Assembly: GCA_023374045.1 (NCBI GenBank)
Contig: CM041782.1
Span: 255,277,810-255,341,809, forward strand
Origin: Limonium bicolor
Taxonomy: Eukaryota > Streptophyta > Magnoliopsida > Caryophyllales > Plumbaginaceae
Length of the DNA: 64,000 nt
Reading direction: 5' to 3'
Position 1 is the stretch's first letter. The number at the start of each line of letters is the position of its first letter. The translations under genes and the position numbers were made by a program. Under the pieces are notes generated by a model. That model was not told where the DNA came from, ran no database searches, and saw nothing but the letters and a program-made list of their open reading frames with translations. Positions 35,293 to 46,835 of the stretch are shown here, one piece after another.

Positions 35293-35350
35293 AGCGTTTA
35301 CACCTTTGCACTCTGTATGACTGAGTGTTTTTGTATTGCACTTGTGCAGC
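35293..35350 (+). other. Conserved block of LARD interior (copy in E)
   Basis: Contains GCACTCTGTATGACTGAGTG, as in A (6640-6695) and F (60542-60598). Confidence 0.8.
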
Positions 35351-36197
35351 TAATGATCTAATGGGATGGCTAGGGATACGAAAAATGTAAACCGTAGTAA
35401 ACCCTTCTTTTCACCAACAAACATGACATAAGCCAGCCAAGGAAGCTTAGGAACAGACCGTGCGGCCTGAGGCCAAAGAAGCACGAAGAGTGTGAAACAC
35501 ACTAACAATCACAAGATGTGAATTCCATTGGAATAAAAGGTGAAAGGAGACGTAAAAAAAGTCACTGGGACCGACGCATAGAAATGCAAGGTCATACAAG
35601 TAAAGAACACTCGTACTGAACCAGAAGAACTAGTATTATTCAGAAACTATTGACACCAGAGGAAGCACTACAACTAAGTAGTGACTTAACCTCGCCTGAC
35701 AATAAGTCGGAGGAACTTAATGAATAATCGTGGAAGCACGAATAGCATGTACAGTAGATTACCAGAGAGCTGGTTACAATCTAAAACTAATTGAGTTCAA
35801 ACACGGTATAAGAATACCACATTTGTTTAGTAAACCTTATTCCCATAATAGACGGATAAAAAGGTGATGTATAGCACATTAAGGGTAACACGAAGGGTAA
35901 GTAACCCAAGTTATCAGGGTCACGCAGCAGAAGCTAGTGGGCCCTAGCTAGGAGATAATATACCTAGTAAGTATAGTAGAATGGATATTAATGCCTTGAA
36001 GCCTAATAGACTGAAACCGAATTAACTATGAGTTAAATAAACTCATATAGGAATTCTTGGTGCAAAGACTAAACCATTGTTATGATTAGGACCCTTTGCC
36101 AAGGGTGTATTATGTAATAAACCGTAAAGAAGCTAAAACGCTTCAGAGTGCCCGAAATAAATAACCAATGTTCAATAATAACATATGGTAGATTACG

Positions 36198-36232
36198 TGG
36201 GCGTAATCCCTTTTAAGGGGGGTAGAGCGAAA
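36198..36232 (+). other. Second (internal) polypurine tract, element E
   Basis: GGGCGTAATCCC, then TTTTAAGGGGGGTAGAGCG, about 1.2 kb before the 3' LTR; same composite motif as A, B and F. Confidence 0.75.
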
Positions 36233-37385
36233 ACCGCTTAATGTAAGTTTCGTGAATAAATCACATAAACCATAATGTGCATAGCACAAATGAGAATCAA
36301 ATTGATGATTGATACTATGTTAAATAAACATAAGTATTCATTCATATTGTAATTATGGTAATTAAGCATGAGAGATGCAAATACCATAGGATGAAAATAC
36401 CCATCGTGTAACCCCAGTGTAAGAATATTAGTAAAAAAGAGTAATGAGTAGTGGACGGAGCTCCACAAGTATCGTAGCCTTTGAAGAACTAGTACGAATT
36501 GATGGAGAGTAATTAATGAATGAAGTTTATGAGTAGTGGATTCGTAGGTAAATTATTTGAAGCAAATTAAAGACAACTAAATCTCATAGGTATAGTATTC
36601 CTTAGTTAGAATATTAAAGATGATGGAGAGTGATGGATGAAAGTAGTGAAGGTTGAGGAAATGAGCATTTAGGTATTGAAGCACGGAGTAAAGCATTTGG
36701 GAAGTAGAGTGGGGATGATTAATGGACTGATTCCATCCTTTGGAGATGTATGAATTCGTAATCACGACTAGAAAGAGTAAAAAGATAAAAAATGGAAATA
36801 ATTAAATTATTTGATTGTTTGAAACTGATGTGGGAAGTCGAACTTGATCCTGATCAGATCGAGGGAAACCGAACACAAATTAGGGTGGAAGGATAGTTCA
36901 ACACATCAGGGTCGAATGATTCTTGAAGCTCCCCTCAAGTGGTCACAAGAATCACGCATAGGATAGAAGTAATGAATATAAATTGGACATTGGAGTTGTG
37001 TGCTATAGAGAAATTTCGAATTAGTAGTATGAGGATGTGTTGGAAGCGTATACCGGAGAAGATAGTAGTATGTCATATTGTATTATTCCAAGGGCAGCAG
37101 GACATTGAGGAGTCCTGTGTCTAGATGACCTGAGTGCCTGCGGGATTGTGTTGTGTATTGCATTGCTTTGGGGATAGCTTTGCACTGTACGTATGTATAA
37201 ATCTTGTAATGAGGAACTAGATGGTTGGTAGTAATGCGGATTCGAGTAATTATTGTACATTGGTATGGTATGGAAAGTAGAAACCTTGAGTAATGGATTT
37301 GGGAATTAGTAAGGAGGAAGAATGCATGACTTTTGGCATTAGACGAGTAGGAATGAGTAAGTATAGTAATCCTATAACCTCGAAC
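36233..37385 (+). other. Element E interior between internal PPT and 3' PPT hairpin
   Basis: 1.15 kb non-coding segment. It includes a stretch near 36830-36950 (AGTTCAACA...GAAGCTCCC) that reappears in F at 61875-62005 and in A on the opposite strand near 5310-5450. No further signals seen. Confidence 0.7.
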
Positions 37386-37403
37386 AACTTTGAGGACAAA
37401 GTT
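37386..37403 (+). other. PPT-proximal hairpin, element E
   Basis: Arms AACTTTG and CAAAGTT around AGGA. Confidence 0.82.
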
Positions 37404-37405
37404 CT

Positions 37406-37419
37406 TAAGGGGGGTAGAT
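37406..37419 (+). other. Element E polypurine tract
   Basis: TAAGGGGGGTAGAT directly before the LTR start TGAAATACCCC. Confidence 0.9.
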
Positions 37420-37765
37420 TGAAATACCCCGAACATAAATATAGTGATTAAAATAATCCTAATACGTATTTAAGGGCCTAATGGTGCCTAAGTAATATTG
37501 GTTAGGAAAAACAAATCCAAAAGAATTAAAGAAACGCTTAAAAAGCGAAAAACGCTAAATAAGCGTTAAAATAACCATAGGAGGTATGAGACCCCGGTTA
37601 GCATATTATAAGGCTTCTAAAGGCTTAATTAAGTCTAAATAATATATGGGAACAATTCCCGAAGAAAACGGATCCTTAAAATGGATTAAAAACACAACGA
37701 ACCTTAAAGCGTGTTTTTCGTGGAAATCGGGAAAACGCGTCTTTAAGCGGGTCAAATAGACTCGT
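37420..37765 (+). repeat. Element E 3' LTR, first part
   Basis: Begins TGAAATACCCC. Its first 340 bases align with the start of A's LTR in element orientation (AACGCTAAAT, CCCGAAGAAAACGGATCC, AAAGCGTGTTTTTCG). Interrupted by element C; CTCGT at 37761-37765 is C's target duplication. Confidence 0.88.
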
Positions 37766-37808
37766 TGTAACACCCCCAAACACTGGCCTAGGAGTTAGGG
37801 GTATTACA
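37766..37808. repeat. 43-bp inverted repeat at end of C LTR
   Basis: TGTAACACCCC at the LTR edge is inverted 21 bases further in as GGGGTATTACA (one mismatch). The same repeat is at 44622-44664. In element orientation it forms the 3' end of the LTR. Confidence 0.85.
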
Positions 37809-38646
37809 CGGCGTATTATTACATAATAACGCAAGGCTCTAATAAACGAACTTAAACAGATAGTCAAATAAGGCCCAAACGGAATACTTAAATAAAGTAT
37901 AAAACAAGAGATGTTAAAACATCCCCAAAAGTCATTACAGAACCCACCAAACTAATATCAGAAGCGGAAACTAACAAAGAGGCCAAAAGGCTCAAATCTG
38001 AATACAAAGTCTCAAGAGAAACTCAAAACAAAGCAACAAAACTCCAGAAGCTGAGGGGAGACGATCCTCGCTAATCAATCTGCAAAAGCGTTAGAAGTAG
38101 GGGAATGAGCACACAACTATGCCCAGTAGATGACCAACTTCATCAACCAGCACGCTCAAAACATTTACAGAAAATTGACAAATCAGAAGGAGTCAAGAGA
38201 ATCCACAAATATATCAGAAATCAGAAACAGAAGTTCAATCATTAAAGGACTAAACAGAGCAGAAGCTGACAGAAGCAGAAAACAGAGTGGGACACACTAG
38301 TGATCACAGCATACAGACAGAACGAGCAACCAGCTCGTGAACAGAACGAGGAAACCTCACTCGTAAACAGAACAGGTGTAAACACCCGTGAACAGAACAG
38401 GGAACATCACCCGTGAACAGAAGGATCCTACATAGCGCGCTACGAGACAGCGTAACCAGCCATCCAAAGGCTCAGACACAGAGATAACTAGGTCCCAAAA
38501 CAGAAGCTTAAATACAGATAAGCGTATGTGCACCAAAGGCACCAGAAAGCCCATAGATAGCTTGGAAATCAGAAGGGGAATCCAACCCCGCAAACAGAAG
38601 TCAAAACGGAGCTCAAACGAGCAAGTTATGGTCAAAACAGTAGCCT

Positions 38647-39028
38647 GTCCGAACTTGTGTCCGGACATCAATGTTCGGACACAAGTCGAGACTCAGAAGG
38701 CAAAACCAGACGGATGTCCGAACTTGTGTCCGGACTTCAAAGTTCGGACACAAGTCGAACCTTAAAACAGATGGAGAGTCAGAGGTGTCCGAACATCCAA
38801 GTTCGGACGGATGTTCGGACATTCTTCGGAAAACAGAACGTGGAGAGTCCGAACTTGTGTCCGGACATCAATGTTCGGACACAAGTCGAAGCCAAAATCA
38901 GAGAATGCAGAAGGCTGTGTCCGAACTTCAAAGCTCGGACAGAAGTTCGGACACAGCGAAAACTTCAGAAAGTTTAAGCGCAGAAGGGCATGTCCGAACT
39001 TCAACGGTCGGACAGAAGTTCGGACATG
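38647..39028. repeat. Inverted-repeat array, C left LTR (core GTCCGAAC/GTTCGGAC)
   Basis: Six units. The best has ACTTGTGTCCGGAC and GTTCGGACACAAGT around ATCAAT, preceded by GTCCGA. The core and the trailing ACAAGTCGA are almost those of A's array, though the LTRs around them differ. Confidence 0.93.
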
Positions 39029-39985
39029 CCGAAAAATACAGAGAACAGAGGCGATTTTCACACAGAACAGAAGTATCAAAACACTGTCAAAACAATATAG
39101 GTTTTCAGAAAACAACCTTGGGGGTTTGTAAGCATTAAAACACCATCAAACAGACAAATCGCAACCACAATTGCAAGACAAAACACATTTAAACTCAGAA
39201 CCGGAATGAAACTCCCCAAGGTCGAACACACAAGTCGAATCCATAAGCCACCTACCTCAATTACAGCAGAGAAGTTTCTGAATCCGAATAGCAGACGATC
39301 CAACCCCGACACAGCAGTAACGCAGACCCGAAATGCAAACCCAACAGCCACTGAATTCTCATAACAACGCAGAAGAACAACCCTCAATCAGAAACTGATA
39401 ACAACACCAATGCTGAAACTGAAACGAAGAACAGGATTGAACCCCTCACCTGAATCGGTCTACAGATTGCAGAGCACGTCAACAGTAGAAGAAATTGACG
39501 GGGCAACGGAACACAATCGGATTCCTAATCAGATTGTAGAGAAGGATTCAGACAAGAAGAACTTCCCAAATTCAGAATCGAAGGTTGAACAACGGGGATT
39601 ACCTTACTCAGAACCTGATTCCGCCACAGCACACAATCTTCAGCGAGAATCGAAGAAGAACCACAAACAGCCAAACTATAAGGGATTGAACAGAACGAGG
39701 TTTTGAGAGAGAGAAAAGAGAAGGGTTGAGGGTTTCCAACTGAGAGAAGAGGAGCGTAAACGATCGTGAGAACGTGTTTAGAAAATAGGTGAATTAAGAA
39801 TATGGAATAAAATAGGTTAAGGAATTTAATATGAGGTTAACTCACCATAAAATAGAACGGATGGGAAAAGACCTCCTCGTCCCCGGCTTCTCTAATAAAG
39901 ACTTCTGTGTCCTAAATTCAGAATAGACCATCTTAATGAACCATAGTAACGAAATAAAATTATAACCAAATCTTGGGTTATAACA

Positions 39986-40030
39986 TCACCTCCCCCTTAA
40001 AAGAATTTCGTCCTCGAAATTAAAACATAC
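39986..40030 (-). other. Element C polypurine tract and PPT-proximal hairpin
   Basis: Minus strand: CTTTTAAGGGGGAGGTGA before the LTR. Just upstream is a hairpin with arms AATTTCG and CGAAATT around AGGA (40004-40021). The pol stop is ten bases further on. Confidence 0.88.
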
Positions 40031-43000
40031 CTACTGCTCGAAAAGGGCGGGAAACTTAGAACGCACATCACTTTCGACCTCCCAGGTCGCCTCTTCCTCT
40101 GACTGACCCGACCACTGCACCTTCACCAAGGGCATGGTCTTACTCCTGAGCTTACGAACATCTCGGGCTAGAATCCTCGAAGGAACTGCCTCAAACGTGA
40201 AGTCCTCCCTCAACTGAAGCGGACTGAAGTCGATCACATGAGATGGGTCCGGAATGTACTTCCTCAGCATCGAAACATGGAAAACACTGTGCACTGCTGC
40301 TAAAGACGGAGGCAGAGCCAAGCGATAGGCAACCGGTCCGATCCTCTCTAGGATCTCAAAAGGACCCACAAAACGAGGGCTAAGCTTGCCTCTCTTCCCA
40401 AAACGAACGACTCCTCGCACAGGAGAAACCTTCAGATACACATGGTCGCCCACCTCAAACTCTAGAGGTCGTCTCCTCTGATCGGCGTAACTCTTCTGAC
40501 GACTCTGAGCCACAAGCAGACGCTCTCTGATAGACTGAATCTTGCCCACAGCATCCTGAACCAAGTCTGGACCAATCACAGCTCTCTCCTTCAGATCATC
40601 CCAACAGATGGGTGATCTGCACCTCCTGCCATACAAGGCCTCAAAGGGAGCCATCCCGATACTGGTCTGAAAGCTGTTATTGTACGCGAACTCTATCAGT
40701 GCCACGTGATGATCCCAGCTGCCCCCAAAGTCGAGCACACATGCCCTGAGCATGTCCTCTAGGACTGATTCGTCCTCTCTGTCTGCCCGTCTGACTGAGG
40801 ATGGTAAGCTGAACTGAAAGACAACTTCGTCCCCAAAGCCTGATGCAAACTCTGCCAGAACCTGGACACAAACCTCGGATCTCTGTCAGACACAATCGAA
40901 GCCGGAACCCCATGCAGACGTACTATCTCATCAATGTACAACTGGGCTAAACGGTGCAAACTGAAAGTCTTCCTGACAGGCAAGAAGTGAGCGCTCTTCG
41001 TGAGCCGGTCCACAATGACCCAAACTGCATCGAAACCCCTCGGAGTCTTAGGCAGTCCCATAACAAAGTCCATACCGACGCTCTCCCACTTCCACTCCGG
41101 AACGGGAAGAGGCTGAAGCAAACCAGCTGGTCTCTGATGCTCGGCCTTGACCTGCTGACAGGTCCTACATCTGGATACAAAGTCGGAGATGTCCCTCTTC
41201 ATATTGCTCCACCAGAAAGTCTCCCGCAGATCCCGGTACATCTTCACCCCTCCTGGGTGTACCGAGTAAGGAGCTCCATGGGCCTCCTGCATGATCTCAC
41301 GCCTCAACGCATCGTCTGCCGGCACACAAACACGGCCTCTGAACCTCAGGCAGCCATCCTCTGCAACCCGGAACTCGGACTCCTGACCAGCAGACCAACT
41401 CTCTCTGATCTTACACAGACTGACATCAAGCTCCTGACTGGCCTTGATCCGGTCGATCAAGGTAGGCTGAACCTGCAGTGCTGCTAACATCCCAGACCTC
41501 TCTGGACGGACAACCCAGATACCCATGCGCTGCAACTCCTGAGCAGACCTCTCCACACCGGACAAGGCACAAACAGTCCCAGACGGACCCCTCCTACTGA
41601 GCGCATCAGCAACCACATTCGCCCTACCCGGATGGTAGAGGATCTCTAAATCATAATCGTGCAACAACTCCAGCCATCTCCTCTGCCTCAAGTTCAACTC
41701 CTTCTGAGTGAACAGATACTTGAGGCTCTTATGGTCCGTATACACCTTGCACGCTGCCCCATACAAGTAGTGCCTCCAAATCTTCAACGCAAAGACCACC
41801 GCAGCCAGCTCCAGATCGTGGGTCGGATAGTTCTTCTCATATGGCTTAAGCTGACGAGAGCCATATGCAACTACCTTCCCCTGCTGCATCAGAACACATC
41901 CAAGTCCCCTATGGGACGCATCACAGAAAACCTCAAGACCCTCGGTCCCCTCCGGAAGAGTCAAGATCGGCGCAGTAGTCAACCTCTTCTTCAGCTCCAG
42001 AAAACACTGCTCACAGGCATCGCTCCACTCGAACTTCACCTCCTTCTGCAGCAGACGAGTCAACGGAATCACCAACTTGGAGAAGCCCTCCACAAACTTA
42101 CGATAGTAGCCCGCTAGTCCAAGGAAGCTACGAATATCTCCGACATTAGTAGGCCTGGCCCACTCAGTAATAGCTCGAATCTTCTCCGGGTCCACGGAGA
42201 TACCATCCTTGGAGACCACATGTCCCAAGAATACCACCTGATCTAGCCAGAACTCGCACTTCTTCAGCTTCGCATACAACTCGTTCTCCCTCAGAGTCTG
42301 GAGAACGGTCCTCAAATGCTCCTCGTGCTCCTCAGCACTCTTGGAATACACCAAGATGTCATCGATGAAAACTACAACGAACTGGTCCAAAAAAGGCTTG
42401 AAGAACTGGTGTTCATCATATCCATAAATACTGACGGCGCATTCGTCAACCCGAATGGCATCACTAGGAACTCGTAGTGTCCATAACGAGTCCTGAAAGC
42501 GGACTTAGGCACGTCATCTGCCTTAATCCTCAGCTGATGATATCCCGACCTCAGATCGATCTTCGAAAACACCTTAGCTCCTGCTAACTGGTCGAACAAG
42601 TCGTCTATGCGCGGGAGAGGATACCTATTCTTAATGGTAACCTTGTTGAGCTCCCTGTAGTCAATGCACAACCGCATACTACCGTCCTTCTTCTTTACAA
42701 ATAGCACTGGCGCTCCCCAAGGCGACACACTCGGGCGAATGAAGCCCTTATCCAGCAGCTCCTGCAACTGGACCTTCAACTCCTTGAGCTCAGCAGGCGC
42801 CATCCGGTATGGGGCCTTCGAAATCGGCTGAGTCTCAGGTGCGAGCTCGATCGAGAACTCCACCTCTCTGACAGGGGGAAGCCCAGGTACATCATCCTGG
42901 AACACATCGGGGAAGTCTCTGACCACTGGAATCTCCTCCAACTTCGCATCCTTGCGAACCTCAGGGATGTAGCACAGATATCCCTGGCATCCCTTCCTCA

Positions 43001-43400
43001 GAAAACGGAACGCCTGCATCGCAGATATGACTGGCGGCGAGCACGGGAGTCCATTCCCTGCTACAACTAGACGGGGCTGACCCGGCTCCTCAAAAGTGAC
43101 TCTCGAAGCAGCACAATCAATATGGGCATGGTGCGCAGCAAGCCAATCCATGCCCAGAATCACATCAAAAGAAGTCATCTCCATCGGGATGAGGTTAGCA
43201 CACAGAGTCCTATCTCTGACTAACACAGGACTATCTTTGCAAACAGAATTCAACAGCATAGAAGAGTCCCTAACTAATGGACTATGCACACATAACTCAA
43301 CACCCAGAGGCACAACAGGCAAACCGAGCTCACCCACTAACTCAGCAGAAAAAAAGAGTGGGTGGCTCCAGAGTCAAACAAACAGAAAAAGCGAGATGAC
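40031..43400 (-). pseudogene. Element C pol: protease, RT, RNase H, integrase, chromodomain
   Basis: Protease FDSGATHSF (about 43370). [46 protein letters not shown], and [10 protein letters not shown] (42358-42369). RNase [46 protein letters not shown]. Integrase: [10 protein letters not shown] with CRTCQQVK zinc finger, [44 protein letters not shown] is the GPY/F module, then LVKVQWSG...EEATWEVE is a chromodomain-like end (40031-40200) which in chromoviruses steers integration to particular chromatin. Frameshifts: in a run of seven T inside the protease (near 43350), in the RT near 42405, and in the integrase near 40765. Otherwise long open frames (up to 543 codons) remain, so the damage is recent or technical. 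Confidence 0.94.
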
Positions 43401-44508
43401 AGCTGGAGAATACCTGTGACAACTCTGTCAGTCGATCGGTCTCTCTCTCCAGCCATCGCGTACACTCTGGCCTGGCCCTGGGGCTTCTTCTGCTCAACCC
43501 GGTCTCGATCCCTAGACCCAGATGTAGATCCTCCAGCTCCACCTCCAGAGCTACCTCTGCTCCTCTCAGCCTGAGGGCAATCAGCAATCCTATGCTCCAA
43601 GGACCCACACTTGAAGCAGGCTCCAGACTTCCTGTAGCAGTCCTGGCCTCTATGAAACTTGCCGCAGACCGGCACTTCGGAGCGGGAGCTGATGAAGACG
43701 AACCACCTCTGTCTCGCGAACGGTCCCCAGAGCGGTCTCCAGTAGACTGCTTCTTCTGAGAAGCAGACTGATCCCTCCTATCACTGTCATCGGACCTCTG
43801 CTTCCTCTTCTGGTCCTTCCCTCCAGACTGGCGACCTCTCAAGTCGGCCTCTACCAGCAGGGCGACATCAGCAACGTCCCTGAAGGTCTTGTGACGCAGC
43901 GGCGTCACAGCAGATCGGATGTCCGGCCTCAGGCCACTCTCAAACTTCCTGGCCTTCCTATGCTCGTCAGGCTCAGGTGCAAACTTAGACAGGCTGATAA
44001 ACTTGCGGACGTACTCCTCAACGCTCATGTCCCGGCCCTGGCGTAGCCGGTTATACTCCAGGATGCGCTGATCCTTGTAGACGTCGGGGTAGAACTGTTT
44101 GTTGAACTCCCCAGTGAACTGCTCCCACGTCCAAGGCTGTGGGAACTTCCCCATCACTGACCTCCACCACTCCTTGGCTTCGGCCTTGAACAGAAAGGTG
44201 GCGAAGTCGACCTTCTGCTCCTCCTCAGAGCCCATCACCCGAAGTAAATCCTCCACCTCTGACAACCAGTGGCTGGCCTCCTGGGGATCTCCTGCCCCAT
44301 CGAACGATGGCGGCTTCAGCTTCATGAACTCCTGAAGCGCCTTCACATTCCTCCCTCCAGCATCTGCCCCAGCCGGGCCTGCTCCGCCAGCTGGTCCTCC
44401 TCCAGCTGGACCGCCCCCTGCAGCCATGGTCTGCATGAGCTGCGTCATGAATTGCTGAACAGCATCAGCAACATTCCCTGGAGGGTTATTCGCTCTCCTT
44501 GGCGGCAT
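43343..44508 (-). pseudogene. Element C gag (capsid and nucleocapsid)
   Basis: Starts at ATG 44508 (MPPRRANNPPGNVADAVQQF), with a Gly/Ala/Pro-rich segment, then the gag core: LKPPSFDGAGDPQEASHWL, FATFLFKAEAKEWWRSV, WEQFTGEFNKQFYPDVYK, RLRQGRDMSVEEYVRKF, FESGLRPDIRSAV. A charged linker follows. Near 43680 a frameshift moves the zinc knuckle CFKCGSLEHRIADC (43577-43618) to another frame, from which protease follows directly. It is a Gag-Pol polyprotein in design, with no stop needed between NC and PR. Confidence 0.92.
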
Positions 44509-44604
44509 TCTGAAAGTCCAACAGCAGACAGTTAGACTCCGACACTAACACTGACATTTCTGACTGACTGGCTAACTTAAAATCCCAGCAGATTAGAACC
44601 CAGA
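44509..44604 (-). other. Element C leader
   Basis: Short untranslated leader between primer site and gag ATG. It lacks the primer-site hairpin seen in A, B and F. Confidence 0.8.
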
Positions 44605-44616
44605 GCTCTGATACCA
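44605..44616 (-). other. Primer-binding site (initiator Met tRNA), element C
   Basis: TGGTATCAGAGC on the minus strand, five bases from the right LTR. Confidence 0.95.
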
Positions 44617-44621
44617 CTAAA

Positions 44622-46835
44622 TGTAACACCCCCAAACACTGGCCTAGGAGTTAGGGGTATTACACGCCGCGTATTATTACATAATAACGCAAGGCTCTAA
44701 TAAACGAACTTAAACAGATAGTCAAATAAGGCCCAAACGGAATACTTAAATAAAGTATAAAACAAGAGATGTTAAAACATCCCCAAAAGTCATTACAGAA
44801 CCCACCAAACTAATATCAGAAGCGGAAACTAACAAAGAGGCCCAAAGGCTCAAATCTAAATACAAAGTCTCAAGAGAAACTCAAAACAAAGCAACAAAAC
44901 TCCAGAAGCTGAGGGGAGACGATCCTCGCTAATCAATCTGCAAAAGCGTTAGAAGTAGGGGAATGAGCACACAACTATGCCCAGTAGATGACCAACTTCA
45001 TCAACCAGCATGCTCAAAACATTTACAGAAAATTGACAAATCAGAAGGAGTCAAAGAATCCACAAATATATCAGAAATCAGAAACAGAAGTCCAATCATT
45101 AAGGACTAAACAGAGCAGAAGTGACAGAAGCAGAAAACAGAGTGGGACACTAGTGATCACAGCATACAGACAGAACGAGCAACCAGCTCGTGAACAGAAC
45201 GAGGAAACCTCACTCGTAAACAGAACAGGTGTAAACACCCGTGAACAGAACGGGGAACATCACCCGTGAACAGAAGGATCCTACATAGCGCGCTACGAGA
45301 CAGCGTAACCAGCCATCCAAAGGCTCAGACACAGAGATAACTAGGTCCCAAAACAGAAGCTTAAATACAGATAAGCGTATGTGCACCAAAGGCACCAGAA
45401 AGCCCATAGATAGCTTGGAAATCAGAAGGGGAATCCAACCCCGCAAACAGAAGTCAAAACGGAGCTCAAACGAGCAAGTTATGGTCAAAACAGTAGCCTG
45501 TCCGAACTTGTGTCCGGACATCAATGTTCGGACACAAGTCGAGACTCAGAAGGCAAAACCAGACGATGTCCGAACTTGTGTCCGGACTTCAAAGTTCGGA
45601 CACAAGTCGAACCTTAAAACAGATGGAGAGTCAGAGGTGTCCGAACATCCAAGTTCGGACGGATGTTCGGACATTCTTCGGAAAACAGAACGTGGAGAGT
45701 CCGAACTTGTGTCCGGACATCAATGTTCGGACACAAGTCGAAGCCAAAATCAGAGAATGCAGAAGGCTGTGTCCGAACTTCAAAGCTCGGACAGAAGTTC
45801 GGACACAGCGAAAACTTCAGAAAGTTTAAGCGCAGAAGGGCATGTCCGAACTTCAACGGTCGGACAGAAGTTCGGACATGCCGAAAAATACAGAGAACAG
45901 AGGCGATTTTCACACAGAACAGAAGTATCAAAACACTGTCAAAACAATATAGGTTTTCAGAAAACAACCTTGGGGGTTTGTAAGCATTAAAACACCATCA
46001 AACAGACAAATCGCAACCACAATTGCAAGACAAAACACATTTAAACTCAGAACCGGAATGAAACTCCCCAAGGTCGAACACACAAGTCGAATCCATAAGC
46101 CACCTACCTCAATTACAGCAGAGAAGTTTCTGAATCCGAATAGCAGACGATCCAACCCCGACACAGCAGTAACGCAGACCCGAAATGCAAACCCAACAGC
46201 CACTGAATTCTCATAACAACGCAGAAGAACAACCCTCAATCAGAAACTGATAACAACACCAATGCTGAAACTGAAACGAAGAACAGGATTGAACCCCTCA
46301 CCTGAATCGGTCTACAGATTGCAGAGCACGTCAACAGTAGAAGAAATTGACGGGGCAACGGAACACAATCGGATTCCTAATCAGATTGTAGAGAAGGATT
46401 CAGACAAGAAGAACTTCCCAAATTCAGAATCGAAGGTTGAACAACGGGGATTACCTTACTCAGAACCTGATTCCGCCACAGCACACAATCTTCAGCGAGA
46501 ATCGAAAAAGAACCACAAACAGCCAAACTATAAGGGATTGAACAGAACGAGGTTTTGAGAGAGAGAAAAGAGAAGGGTTGAGGGTTTCCAACTGAGAGAA
46601 GAGGAGCGTAAACGATCGTGAGAACGTGTTTAGAAAATATGAATTAAGAATATGGAATAAAATAGGTTAAGGAATTTAATATGAGGTTAACTCACCATAA
46701 AATAGAACGGATGGGAAAAGACCTCCTCGTCCCCGGCTTCTCTAATAAAGACTTCTGTGTCCTAAATTCAGAATAGACCATCTTAATGAACCATAGTAAC
46801 GAAATAAAATTATAACCAAATCTTGGGTTATAACA
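44622..46835 (-). repeat. Element C right (5') LTR
   Basis: Second LTR copy, near-identical to 37766-39985, followed by CTCGT (46836-46840). Confidence 0.95.
45500..45880. repeat. Inverted-repeat array, C right LTR
   Basis: Second copy of 38647-39028, differing by a 2-base gap near 45565. Confidence 0.93.

Larger units (their letters stand above)
35127..37385 (+). other. Element E interior, 3' part (non-coding LARD interior)
   Basis: 2.3 kb without recognisable coding frames. It is homologous in patches to the interiors of A (minus strand) and F (plus strand), including the block at 35293-35350 and the internal polypurine motif. Element E is read on the plus strand. The 5' part of E lies upstream of the window, beyond D. 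Confidence 0.82.
37766..39985 (-). repeat. Element C left (3') LTR
   Basis: TGTAACACCCCC at one end and GGTTATAACA at the other; matches 44622-46835 with few differences. It contains a terminal inverted repeat (37766-37808), AACAGA-rich stretches near 38240-38430 and an inverted-repeat array (38647-39028). No gene; the frames over the array are spurious. Confidence 0.94.
37766..46835 (-). mobile_element. Element C: Tekay/Del-like chromovirus
   Basis: 9.07 kb element with 2.2 kb LTRs (37766-39985, 44622-46835), CTCGT duplications at 37761-37765 and 46836-46840, an iMet primer site and a polypurine tract; read on the minus strand. It encodes gag, protease, RT, RNase H, integrase and a C-terminal chromodomain in the order of Ty3/gypsy chromoviruses. 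The LTRs are nearly identical, so it is young, but gag-pol is split by four single-base shifts. It was inserted in E's 3' LTR. The LTR shares with A an inverted-repeat array of the same core but little else. Confidence 0.95.

Noticed and set aside
39410..39706. 98-codon plus-strand frame in C LTR, repeated at 46262-46558
   Set aside because: Lies in the LTR on the strand opposite to the element, without domain or codon bias; its presence twice follows from LTR duplication.
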